Assembly (NCBI RefSeq): GCF_014529535.1
Contig: NW_023503493.1
Span: 4,868,001 to 4,932,000, forward strand
Length of the DNA stretch: 64,000 bases
Direction of reading: 5' to 3'
Source of the DNA: Bradysia coprophila
Lineage: Eukaryota > Arthropoda > Insecta > Diptera > Sciaridae
Each line of letters starts with the position of its first letter. The stretch's first letter is position 1. The notes under the pieces are model-generated. The model did no database searches. It was not told where the DNA came from and saw only the letters and a program-made list of their open reading frames with translations. Of the stretch, positions 37,187-48,433 are shown piece after piece. The translations under genes were made by a program, and so were the position numbers.

Positions 37187-40100
37187 ATGGTTTGTGTGAA
37201 CATGAAAGTGATTTTGTTCATTCTCGCTTCGTTAAACGGTCAATTAGCTGCAGCCGAAGAGAACAAAATCTTTTTATATAATCGCATCGAATTCTGCAAG
37301 GCTAACGAATACTTTGACGTGAATTATTTCAAATGCGTACCGTGCGATTCGAATTTAAATTTAATTGTAGCCGATGACTGTGAGTTTCTCTCAAATGTTT
37401 CTTACTTATTTACTTAGGATTTTTATGTTTGTTTTTCATTCATAAAAAGATGTTCGAAATGTGAGACCGACTCAAATATTGAAAACACTTGACCGCTGCA
37501 ATCAAAGGGACGTTTAAAATAAAATGAGATCTGCGGCTGTGTGCTGGTAGAGGAAAACTATTTTCTTGTACAAACTTCGTTTAATGGATTTTACGTGTTA
37601 CGGCAATGTAAATGTCGCTTCGCTCATATGAATCATGTCCGTACGTTAGCAAGCGGGCGTGACGCAAGTCCGCTACCGAAAATGATTTAAAAATGGCGGA
37701 GCATATTTACAGTAACTTTTTGACTTCCCCTTGGCTCCAATGGTGACACAAATTTATTTTTGTAAAATTTTCTTTCACAAATTGTTTGGGTCAATTTTTT
37801 GTTAATAAAACTGTTGCGTACGGTGCACAATGCGTCATCCTCAGCAATATTGGTTATTTTGTACGTAAGATAAAGGACTTGCGTCACATTTACCTTTTAA
37901 GGATTTTTTTTGACTGAATATGCATTTATGCCAATCACGAAGTTCATACGGTTGACATCACGTTTCTATTGCAATATGGTTATAATTTACTATTTTGATG
38001 AGTCAGTCTGAGATGAACTAATATATACGACGTTAGGACGGCAATTTGACACAATTTAACGCTAACAAGTGGAAACAGCAATGAAAAATCTTATCCCACT
38101 GTTGAACCATTCGTCTACTATTTCCCCATTATTCGTCTGCATTTATCATCTTGATTCACACATTATTTAACTTTATTCGCCCGAACCCTTCCACCATTCG
38201 CTAGTGTTGTTTTCCCCTTGAAAACTACAACAAGAACTCGCTTGTCTCTCTCTAATTTTGACTGATTCTACACATGAAGTGAAACTTACCAATCAAATTC
38301 AAATGCACCAAACCAAAACAAGGAGCCACCTATCCTTGTACAATTAAACACGCAGCTCAAAGTATATGTACCAGTGGGACGTTGAACTTTTGACATTTTT
38401 TGTATTTAGATTAAGAATGTTATTGTAAACAAAAAAATGTTCTACACTAGTGCCGAATTTTCAAGTTTTAGACTTTTAATTTATACTTCAATTACGACTA
38501 CGACCCAAATTCAACCCAAAAGCATACCTTTTTCGTGAGAGAATTAAGAAAAAATGACATGAGAAGAAAAGAGAGGCATATATAGGCGTATAGTCTTTTT
38601 TATGTTTGACTGATATTTGAAAATCAGAAAACAATTAATTAAAAATATAAATGTTTATAATTTATCGCTAGTGTAGAATAATTTTTTGCTTAGAATTATG
38701 TTGTCTATCGAAATTATTGAAACTTCAGTCCCCCGTTAGTGCAAGGTAGAAACTAGACAAACTGCAGGCAGTCAGTACATTTCAAGGTAAAATTTGGAAG
38801 CGATTTACTATCTCACATCGGCTTTGGCACGCTGATTGAAAAAAAAACGTCTGCAAGTGTAATCTCAAAAAAATAAAATTTTATTTCCTGCCCCATGCGA
38901 AAGTTTAACATTACATGACTGTGTCCATGAATGAATATTTTCGGTTCATTTTATGTGAATTCTTTCGTCTGATAAAATTTTCGCATTAGGCAATCAATAA
39001 ACGAGAACACATTGGATCCTGCAAAGTAATCGATTAATTCGGCAACAGCTTCGTGATTCTCACAAATTCACTCGTATGGATTTCGAGCCAACTTGCTTCG
39101 GTAATTGATTTTCAACTTTAGTGAAAATGTAAACCTCGTTTTCGGCTCGGATATTTAAACTGCTCACTTGTGGAAAAGACAGTCACAGTGACAGTTGCTC
39201 AAAAAACACACGAGTGAGTTTTTATCATGAAACCTGTTGCCTCATGTAATGAATTACTTTCGCATAGCATCCAATTCTGACTGTCATATCAAAAAAGAGT
39301 AATCGTCGTTTTATTACCCATATACCCAACCTATGCATGTATGCATGGTATCACTGGAAAGCTGAGGCTATCAGTATATCGAGAACAGACAGTATCTTTC
39401 AGTTTTAACCATTTTGCCTAAGTAGCGAAAGGCTTAGAAGTTCATTGATGTAGTAAAAACCGTTCCCACTTGTTCAGCGGCTCAGCCTGTTTTTCAAATG
39501 TTAAATAAACTTGCCCCACGTTAACATGCGTGATCGAAGTATACCACATCGACGCTAATTTTGTTTAATTTTCGTGTCGTAGATCTAACATGCTCTTGCA
39601 ACAAAAACACAACGGCTATCATCGAATACGATAGCTCATCGAAACAACCTATATGCCAAGCTAACAAGACACAATCCACATGTTCCATTAAGTACATCCA
39701 ACAGACACACTCAAACGTTCAATCGAAAATCGTACAAATTGTTAAGAGAGACGATCAAAATTGTACCTGCAACACGAAACTAAACTTCTTCTTCCGCTAT
39801 GAGTATTGCATACCGAAAGCGCTGCTTAAGGATTTCACAAATTATGCAAACCTGCAACCGACTATCGTCTACAAGGATCTGAACTTTATCACGTTCTTCT
39901 GTCAAGTGATGAAAGACGTTCGGTTCTGTAATCATTTGGCAAATTTGTGCGTCCTGACTAATTATAATTTGGACAAGAATTCACCGTGCAGTCTATTTTT
40001 CACGTCACAAACATCGATCATTTCCAATGGAAACGACTTTAAGATGACTCCACTTTTGTTCTATAAGAAAGGAAAGGATTCCATCGACGAAATGGATAAA

Positions 40101-43100
40101 GTTCTCGACCATCACTACAGTGTGAATGGCAATGATGTGGTAAGTGGTAGCTGTTCAACAAGACTCGATACGATTAATCCAAATGATTTTTCAGAGAAAT
40201 GGAATTGAAATGCTATTGACTGCATTTCACGTAAATGGCACATTGAAAACGATTCAGAGACTGGCCGTGAGCGATTTGAATTTTTGTGACGAGTCGACCA
40301 TGGATTACACGCACATTAAATTCGCTAAGAGTTTCGTAAAGACTTGTTCCGTTAATTTGAAACACCTGATTGCCACACATAATGAACCATTGCTGTACGA
40401 TTTGTACTTGAACTACACCGAAAATAATTTGCATTTGTTGAAGTCAGTGCCAGTTTTGATACGGAATGCCTTCGCACACAATGCGGTAAGTGAAATGTGG
40501 CTAAGGAAATGGCAATAAGGCAAATAACGGGAAAATCCTCTCCCGTATGACAAATAGCGTTGCTTGATTCGATTGCTTATTATCTTTTGCTCTCTGCACT
40601 TGGGGACTGAAAATGGGGACCCTTAATGCTTAGATTCCTCTTACCAAAAAAGTACTCCGTGTGAGAGACAAAATTGAATTTTTTGAATTTTTTCTTTGTT
40701 TACTTGACAATTTGCTCTCTAACGGCTCTCTCACGGAGTACTTTTTTGGTAAGAGGAAACTAAGCATAAGCGTGGATCGCATGCACTCCGTTTTCATAAT
40801 GCGCAAAGAGAATATTCTCTTTCTGCGCATGCGCATTCTCTAAACGGCTACCAAAACGGAGTAAAAACGGGGTCGTACTCAAATGATGAAGTGTGTACAG
40901 GAAAACTTGACGACTCAAGAAATTTTAGTCAGCTTTGACCCTTGTTGCGTGACGCACGGGAGGATGATCAAAAATAAAATAGCGTGACGACGGCTCCTTA
41001 ACGGCCAAACCCAATTGCTTTCTAGGAAAATAATCGAGAAAAATGGCAACTGGTGAAGCGATTCTTTCTACTGGATACGTTTACCGACCGGAATAGCACA
41101 TTCCGGAAACAGACTTACAACGACCGAAATGAACTGCAGCGCTTTAAGAGCTTCCGTTATGCCAAAGACGTTGAACTGATATTCACCATCACCACCGATC
41201 ATACCACTTATCCGAATCGGATATCTGTACCGTTGTTAAAAGTGAACTACGGTGAGGTGAACATTACCAATTTAAATGGAAAATCGTTTTCCGTTTACGT
41301 CGATTTCCGAATGCAAATAAAATTCGTGAAAAATTACGATCTCAATTCGATGTTTGATGTGAGTGAACGAATGCTGCTCCCGTTCCACACAGGATATAAT
41401 TTCCATCTTTATTCACAGATTGTCCTATCCATCTTGCTTGTGACAGCATTTATATATTCACTGTTCCGAGCATACTGTTACAAAACACGACAACAACGCC
41501 AATACTATGACGTCGATATTTTTGTAAAATTTCTTGTGTATCTATGCTCTTACGTAGGAAATGCACTGTTCGCGCAAGGAACTTTTATCAGCATCTATGC
41601 ACTGATAGTGGTGCGGACGCAGTCCATTGTTAAAATGTTGCTTCCAGTTAAAGAACAAGACGTTGTTGAAGTTTTCATTCATGTGGCTGTTGCTTTGAAG
41701 GTATATCGACACTACAATGGGTTCTCTCTGTAAAGAAACGGAAAAAGAAATTCATCAGGTTATGGGCCTGATTGTCTGAATAGATTCATGAATTTCCTTA
41801 TAGAGAGAATCTTCTTGTCATTTTGTCGTAATCGTAAGATACCTAATGCTGGAGTAGACTAAGTATAAAACAAACGTTCAATTAACCCTTTCAAGACAAT
41901 AAGTATTATCCACCTGATCTGGGAGCAAAGTCACATTGACATATTTTTGATCGATTGGGAACGGCCTAAAGTGTTTGATCATCATCCCCGAAATCATTTG
42001 GATACACCGTCGATAAGCTCAAGCGTAAGACAATTGCCTAGCATTTTATAGACGCAACTTAATGACCCGCCGAATTTTCACAGAGTAAACAATTAAGCTA
42101 TGACGGCGTGTCGGCATGGAGAAATTACTTCATAGCAAATGAGTGGTTGAAATTGACGACGAAACGAAAATTTTGCTTTCTTCTTCATATAGTCATCGTT
42201 CTGTTCACGGTTGTTGTGAGTGTTTTTGTGGCGCTGGTTGGTACTTTGCTTCAATTTAAAAAATTTTCTTCCTTTCCGTTCAAGATATTAAACCTTGAGC
42301 ATCGATTATTCGATGAATGTTCAATGGTGAACATCGAGACATTCGACTCGCACAATAAAACGCTGCAGATTGCGTGGGGAATTATTATTTTCACGGTGGT
42401 CTATTTGGCACAGCGACTGGTCAATTTCCTTTTCCACGAAAGATACGTTAACAATTCGGTGCAACAGTTCGTCGATGTCTGTTCGATGGCTAACGTTTCT
42501 CTATTTATACTGAAACACGAAACGTTTGGTTATTATATACATGGCAGGTGAGTCAATTTTCCTCGAGTTCGAATCGAAGCAAAGCATATTGGCAGTTTGT
42601 CGGTTCTGCTACTCCTTTTCAGGGTTTTTTTTTAATGAAAATGTTTTCTCGACTTCCCGTGAATTTTCTGCGAGTTTTCTCAAATTTACGCGAGTTCCGT
42701 GATTTACGAAAATATTTTCCAATATTGATGCCCTGACCTTTAGATCTAACAATTTGCGAGACATTTATGGGAAATCTTTTACTTCATTCAATTAATAAAC
42801 ATTGTGCTTTCGATATGCTTGCCGTTTACGAAAGATTGAAGATGTAGAGGTGAAATTTTCACTTCTTTAAATTCTATTTACACAACAGATCACCGCATGG
42901 TTTCTCTGACACTGACATGTGTTCCATGATACTACAATTGAAACGAGAGGAAGACAATATATGCGGCCATCGAGGATTGTTGCCTAGTTCCGAACAACAA
43001 ACTTACAGTTTCCAGGCACCGAAAAATTTGAGGTATACAAAATGCCAACGAACTTGGACAACGCACCTAGCATTGTAGCAGAATATTGCATATGTCAAAT

Positions 43101-43925
43101 AGAGGAATAAATTACGAGAGTGCTCAATATTGTCAACATTACCAATATTGAATACTACTATGCTAGGTGCTTTGGTCTGTTCAACGAACTGAAAAAATCT
43201 CGAAATTTTCATTCCAGAATTTTATACGACAAAATGATAATCCCCCTGCACAATTTACTGAAAAATGGTCCTGAAAGTCACCACACACTTGAAGTGGGAC
43301 ATAAACTGTACGAACAGAGTTTAGAGAAAATTGCTTCGGTCTACTACAACATCAACCGATTTCTGGGTGCATTCATCGATCATGTGAGTCTGGATGAACA
43401 AGAGTTAGAAGACGAAGCTTTTTTTCCAGATAATCTTAAACAAATAAATTTCATGTCGCCAGGGATTGAAGGATCTTGAATACATCGTTCAAGAAAAATC
43501 GGTCATCGAAAAAGTGCTCGAATTTGAGTTTTCCAACAATGGACCAGATAGTAAGTGTATCAATGTAGCGAGCTACTTCCAATTCAAAGTATATAAAATT
43601 GTGTCTTTGTACGTACATAGCTAGAGGTGTGTTCTACCTCGACTCCGGCCATTCGTTCGACAACGTTTTATTTTACGGAAACGACACCGTGCTATTTCTG
43701 TACGAATTGATGGTTTTCATATGGATATTCGTGTTGACCGACAGTTATGTTGCTGGTATCTTGGGTGTGGCCGGTGTTCAACAGGTACGGTTCAATGGAA
43801 AGATTTTTCTTCTTTTCATTGACACATCTATTTCCTTACCACAGGTCCTTCAATACGTAACTCATTTCGGGGTCAAATGGAATCTTTCAAGGAAAACGTT
43901 GATCGATCGGCGATTTCTGCTCTAA
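37187..43925 (+). CDS. TMEM67: Meckelin (TMEM67/MKS3), ciliary transition-zone membrane protein
   Basis: Eleven exons join in phase to 983 residues (human 995): 37187-37379, 39583-40139, 40195-40485, 41026-41700, 41896-42024, 42084-42547, 42889-43032, 43218-43383, 43463-43550, 43621-43784, 43845-43925. A signal peptide (VILFILASLNGQLAAA) leads a Cys-rich ectodomain, with a Cys cluster including KCVPC and LTCSCNKN. WQLVKRFFLLDTFTDRN begins the second ectodomain part. Membrane spans lie near residues 475-496, 513-545, 645-673, 711-733 and 925-945. Landmark blocks are FLIDWERPK, VSAWRNYFIANEW, FVDVCSMANVSLFIL, FGYYIHGR, FLGAFIDH, LFYGND and LIDRRFLL at the end. Meckelin sits in the transition zone of cilia and human mutations cause Meckel and Joubert syndromes. 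In exon 5 the acceptor CAAG at 41895, not a later one, keeps the ISIIHLIWEQSHIDIF frame. Intron 1 (2.2 kb) and intron 3 hold transposons. AATAAA is at 44047. Confidence 0.93.
38880..39265. repeat. Dispersed element, family 2, second copy, in meckelin intron 1
   Basis: It has the same block order as 13745-14310: TGCCCCATGCGAAAGTTTAA, then CTCGGATATTTAAACT, then GAATTACTTTCGCAT. It is diverged and non-coding. Confidence 0.6.
40626..40767. repeat. MITE family 4, second copy, in meckelin intron 3
   Basis: A 142-bp element has inverted ends of about 40 bp (ATGCTTAGATTCCTCTTACC and its inverse with one mismatch) and the AAGTACTCCGTGTGAGAG motif in both arms. A larger relative is at 31170-31452. 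It lies in the 540-bp third intron and does not disturb the coding exons. Confidence 0.82.
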
Positions 43926-44329
43926 AGCACACAGCCTTTTTCCTGCATTTGTACAATCAAACCATTTTTATACACAAAACGTCATCCGAAAATATTTACT
44001 TTTTACCCACCCGAATTGTTTGAAGGAAAATTTAATTGAAAAATGCAATAAAATCAAAATGTTGAATCAAACAGAATCATTGAGTGGTAAAATTTTAGAA
44101 GAAGTTTGTTCGATCGTTTGAGAAAACATTTAAATTTTGGGCTGTTTTTTTATTGTGGGCTATCTGTGGTATCACGTACGATACCTTTTGGGAAATCATT
44201 TAAATTTAAAAACACATTTTTGTACCTTAGGATCATAATTCGACGCTTTTCGACACTACGATCGAAATAGCTATTTATACAACCGAGTGATAAATGCTTT
44301 TTTAGGTACTAGATGTGAAGATTGTCACT

Positions 44330-45380
44330 CGAGGCTGTTGGCTGAGTGTGACAATAAACATCGTGTTGTATACAACGCTTTCGCAATAAAGGCAACGGAA
44401 AGTCCTACTTTTCGTCACTTATTGCGAAAAAATCAATTTTTCAGACTTCTCAAAGAGACGGATTAGCAGCAGTGAAAGTAACTTTGTGCATCGGACAACA
44501 CTGAAATATCGTGCGGGAAAAATAGTACTTTTTTCGCTTCGCCCGTGAAGAAGACTTAGGACTGGTGCTGAAAAAAATCGTCATTTCCTGTCTTGGTACG
44601 AACAACGTTATGTGCACAACTGATATAGACAAAACACATCAATTTTCTTGAAAAATTTCAAACTTCACATTCACCATATTAAATTCGTTCAATCGAATAG
44701 TCATGGAAAAATTCATTCAAAACCGTTCTCGCACGATAAATCGTAAAGAAATGAATTTTACTTTACTAGTAAAGTAAAGTGGCTATTCCCTCACTAGTGA
44801 AAACCTTTTCCCTCGCTCGTAAAGTAAAACGTTATACTTTACACGTGAAATAATTTGATATCTCGTATCACGATGAGTATCTGGATCTGGATACGAAATA
44901 TCAAATTACTTCACTGGTATAGTAATGTACGGTGTTAGGGAATCTCGCGCCGCGTCATTCACAATAACTCACAAAGTGACATCTTCCTTATACAAAATGT
45001 GTCAAAATGTGAATTATTGTGAATGACGCGGCGCGAGATTCCTAGCAACCTAATGTACTATTTTTTCCCGCGCGCTATAGGTTGCTAGGAATCTCGCGCC
45101 GCGTCATTCACAATAATTCACATTTTGACACATTTTGTATAAGGAAGATGTCACTTTGTGAATTATTGTGAATGACGCGGCGCGAGATTCCTTAACACCG
45201 CGCTATATCGTTCGGGAAAACCTGACATTTCATAACAAAAAATCATAGCAAAATATGTCGTATTTCAGCTGTCAGGTGCACAAAATTCTTTTCTTCACGA
45301 TTTATAGTGCGTGAAAGGAATTAATTGAATTTTTCCATGACTATACGATTGATCAAATTTAATATGGTGGACGGAACTCG
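44330..45380. repeat. Large foldback region containing two inverted family-3 elements
   Basis: Outer arms at 44685-44750 and 45295-45370 match as inverses (core GTCATGGAAAAATTCATTC against GAATTTTTCCATGAC). Nested inside are two mutually inverted MITEs, 44931-45053 and 45073-45197, with ends GAATCTCGCGCCGCGTCATT. Between them, repeats such as TTTACTTTACTAGTAAAGTA also fold. A hairpin unit near 44400-44640 is distantly like the palindrome at 4005-5204. No coding capacity. Confidence 0.75.
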
Positions 45381-46833
45381 GCCACAATCGTGTGTGCATG
45401 ATAATTGATGAAATTGTTTTAGAGTTTGCGTAGAGTGATATCTTTGTTTATGTGTTGTGGTTTCCTCACAAAGAACATCGTTCGTACCTCTTGATGAAAG
45501 CAGAATTTTTCAGGACACGTCGTAAGCCTGCCCTACTCGGCTTCGCCTCGGTAAAACTCAACTAGAAAACCACTCGAAAAATTCAACTTTTCATCACTCA
45601 TAACGAAAAATACTATTTAATTCAATGTTTTCCATCAAAGACCATTATTACTATGTAAATGACAGATAAGAACAAAGAACATCTATTAATGAAAGTAATT
45701 AAAATGGAAATGGGAGTGGTAGTGGTACAGAGATAATAGAGAAGAGATGATTGTTTTCATTAAGATATTTATTACGAGATACACCAAACGCTAGATAAGT
45801 AATTAATGAAATCAGTACAGGGTCGACCAGTAGAAGAAAATATCGTAAATTGCATCAATTTCCCGAATACAATTTATTCCCTTGACTGAAAGTCAAGGGT
45901 CTTACGCCAGAAAATACCATAAAATATTTGTAACCTAACCATGCATGAAATGTGATGAAAAACGTAATTGTTTGTAACATATTTTTGTTTGTCATGACTA
46001 TAGCTTGAGTAATTCTTATCCGATTTTGATGATTTTTTTTTATCGACGAGGAAAGGGATTTCTGAGTTAAGTTCGAAAATGGGCTATGTCGGGATAAGGT
46101 TCTGGAAACTATTCCAGAAAAACCGGACTTTACTCTGTTGATAATTGATAATTTAATGTGTTGTTCCCGTGAGAAATAGTGAGAAAATAGTGAAGAATTT
46201 AGGTTCTAAAAGTTATCCATTTGACATTTGGAAGGTCAAGATGAGCTATGGGTGATCAACTATTCGAAAGTTATGCCAGAAAATATAAATGCATTAAATG
46301 AACAAAATAATTGATTTGATATTTGATAATTGATAATTGACATGATGTCTTGTCAACCTCCGCTTCGCCTCGGGTTGACAATCGACATCTTGTGCGATAA
46401 AATACCTTCATACGATTCTTGTTTCATAAATAACCATTAAACACCATCTGACATCACATGACATGTATACATATTACAACCAAACTGGATTTTGTTTTAA
46501 AAAAAATGGCAGATACCTGTTCGCTAGAATTGAACGACGAATCGAATGAGCTACAACTCAATCATATCGGAGCGGGCTTGTTTTCCAATTGTGTGAGAAA
46601 TTGGCGCATTGACTCTTAACATAAACTAGTCGAATATCCAATTAAATTAGGATCATCAAGAGACCCGACCTATCCACAAGTTGGGACCTAGTTTTCTGCA
46701 ACTGCGCTGCGGAGACTGAACTTTTTCATGCGTGATTTGGGTGGTGATCGAAAGGTCTTTTCTTCTCAGGTTTTTCAATGTTTTACTTTTCACCACTAGT
46801 GGTGAAATGGATTTTCATACCAAGGACCCGAAA
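45381..46833. other. Intergenic, mostly repeat-like
   Basis: At 46350-46445 a block with CTCCGCTTCGCCTCGGGTTG and CATACGATTCTTGTTTCATA is shared with 57418-57525 in the same order. No supported gene. Confidence 0.4.
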
Positions 46834-47095
46834 AGTTTTGATTTGCAAAAGATCCTGGAATCTGACGAGTAATCGTACATGGGGAAAAGAAATTTAGAAA
46901 CGATCAGTCGATTCGACACTCTATACAATAATTTTTTCGTGGTGGTGACAGTCCTTATATTTTAAAATTGAAATTGTAAATGTTGTCCTTTGCACTGCTT
47001 TGAATAAAAATTCCTTTCTTAAACAATACTCAACATTAACGCTAAGTCGTGTCTTCAATGGACTTCTCCAGTGAAATAAACTAGGCGCGAGCTAC
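46834..47095 (+). pseudogene. 3' remnant of a duplicated short-chain dehydrogenase gene
   Basis: The last 12 codons (SFDLQKILESDE, stop at 46870-46872) and about 220 bp of 3' UTR closely match 48395-48658 of the intact gene next door, including AATAAAAATTCCTTTCTTAA and the ending GCGCGAGCTAC. Everything upstream of the tail is absent here and replaced by unrelated sequence. A tandem copy has therefore lost nearly all its coding region, including the Rossmann fold and active site. The differences are scattered substitutions and a 2-bp length change. Confidence 0.85.
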
Positions 47096-47369
47096 GTCTA
47101 GTGACAAAAACTACCACTTTTCGCAACTAGTTGCAAAAATTACTAATTACAAAATGAGTCGACGTTAATCGCGTTAATCAAAAATGCGGTCGACATCTTG
47201 TTCTGGCAACTACTTAATGAATTCACGTTTCCATCTTTCGAGCAATAAGACTTTACTGGGGACAAATATAATTTTAGTTTGCAGCGTGCAGTTGCCGGTA
47301 AACGTTGCTCGGTGCAGTAAGAAATTTATCGAAACAGACACTTAGCCTATTAGAGCCTCAGAAGGAACC

Positions 47370-48433
47370 ATGATTTTCGAGGACAAAGTGATTTTGATCA
47401 CAGGAGCTGGTTCTGGAATCGGAGCAGATGCCAGTCGTCATTTGGCTAAATTAGGTGGAAAAATTGCTTTGGTCGACTGTCACGAGAAAAATGTGTTGGA
47501 CGTGGCCGAACAGATAAAAAAAGCTGGAAGTCCAACCCCACTAGTGATTGTAGCAGATGTTGCAGTTGATGCTAAGCGCATCATAAATGAGACGATCAAA
47601 CATTTCCAAAAATTGAACGTTTTAATTAACAACGCCGGGATCGCCCATTTTGATGACGTGACCACTTTTGAGATGGATAAATTCGATCGTCTTTTTGCTG
47701 TTAACGTAAAGGGTGTTATCGAGCTGACCCAATTAGCTGTCCCATTTTTGAAGCAAACAAAAGGAAACATCATTAATACAGCCAGTGTGGCGGCACTGAT
47801 GTGTGAAGTCAGTCCATATGCTTCTGCCACAGCACTGCTCCTATAGCATGAACACTGAATTGGCAAGTGTCAAATTTGGAGGCTTTAGTGATAAGAGCTA
47901 CCGCTTAGGATTGCTTGTGTTGTATGTTTCAACTCATAAATCAAGTCATTTCTCTAAACAAAAGAAACGTACTGTGATTTCTTCAGCCTCCGAATGTTTT
48001 GTACCTTAATGCTAGGAGCAGTGCTTTGCTTCTGCTTGATATTTCGTTGTTACAATTCAGACATTTTTTCCAGTCAAACATTTTGTCATACTCCATTTCA
48101 AAGGCAGCAGTCAATCAATTCACAAAAAACATTGCGCTCGATTTGGCACCATTCGGTATCCGGGCAAATTCAATAAATCCGGGCGTAATAAGGACTCCTT
48201 TGGTCGGCAGCTCAATGGGATTGTCACCTGAGAAAATGAAATTATTGTTTCAAGCGTTGAAGGCAAGTCATCCGGTTGGTCGTACTGGTGAAGTGAGCGA
48301 TACGTCGGCAGCTATTGCTTATTTGGCTAGTGATGCAGCGTCCTTCTTAACTGGGGTATTGCTGCCAGTTGATGGTGGATCGTTGTTAGTAAGAAGTTTT
48401 GATTTGCAAAAGATCCTGGCATCTGACGAATAA
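47370..48433 (+). CDS. Classical short-chain dehydrogenase/reductase (SDR)
   Basis: Two exons, 47370-47807 and 48074-48433, give 265 residues. The Rossmann fold has TGAGSGIG at residues 10-17, an Asp-Cys-His after the second strand (LVDCHEK), NNAG near 89-92, Ser139 in NTASVAALM, and the catalytic Tyr152 and Lys156 in YSISKAA. The 13-residue Ser-Tyr spacing is right only if GAA/GTCAGT is spliced to CCAG/TCAAAC, so the in-frame stop seen at 47844 is intronic. NPGVIRTPL and TGVLLPVDGG are normal C-terminal blocks. It should use NAD(P) to oxidise or reduce a small alcohol or ketone. The acid at the end of strand 2 suggests NAD. The substrate cannot be told. The intron carries a 200-bp transposon. 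A duplicate remnant lies upstream at 46834. Confidence 0.9.
47828..48027 (+). mobile_element. hAT-like MITE inside the SDR intron
   Basis: Inverted ends CACAGCACTGCTCCTA and (right end, inverted) AAAGCACTGCTCCTA lie between two copies of GCTTCTGC (47820-47827 and 48028-48035), an 8-bp target duplication as made by hAT transposases. Removing it leaves a normal intron of about 58 bp. A related but diverged copy starts at 59799. Confidence 0.85.

Noticed and set aside
47480-47866. 128-codon minus-strand frame
   Set aside because: Antisense shadow of the SDR exon and MITE.
47828-48073. SDR gene read as a pseudogene with an in-frame stop
   Set aside because: The stop is in the intron; splicing restores the correct active-site spacing.
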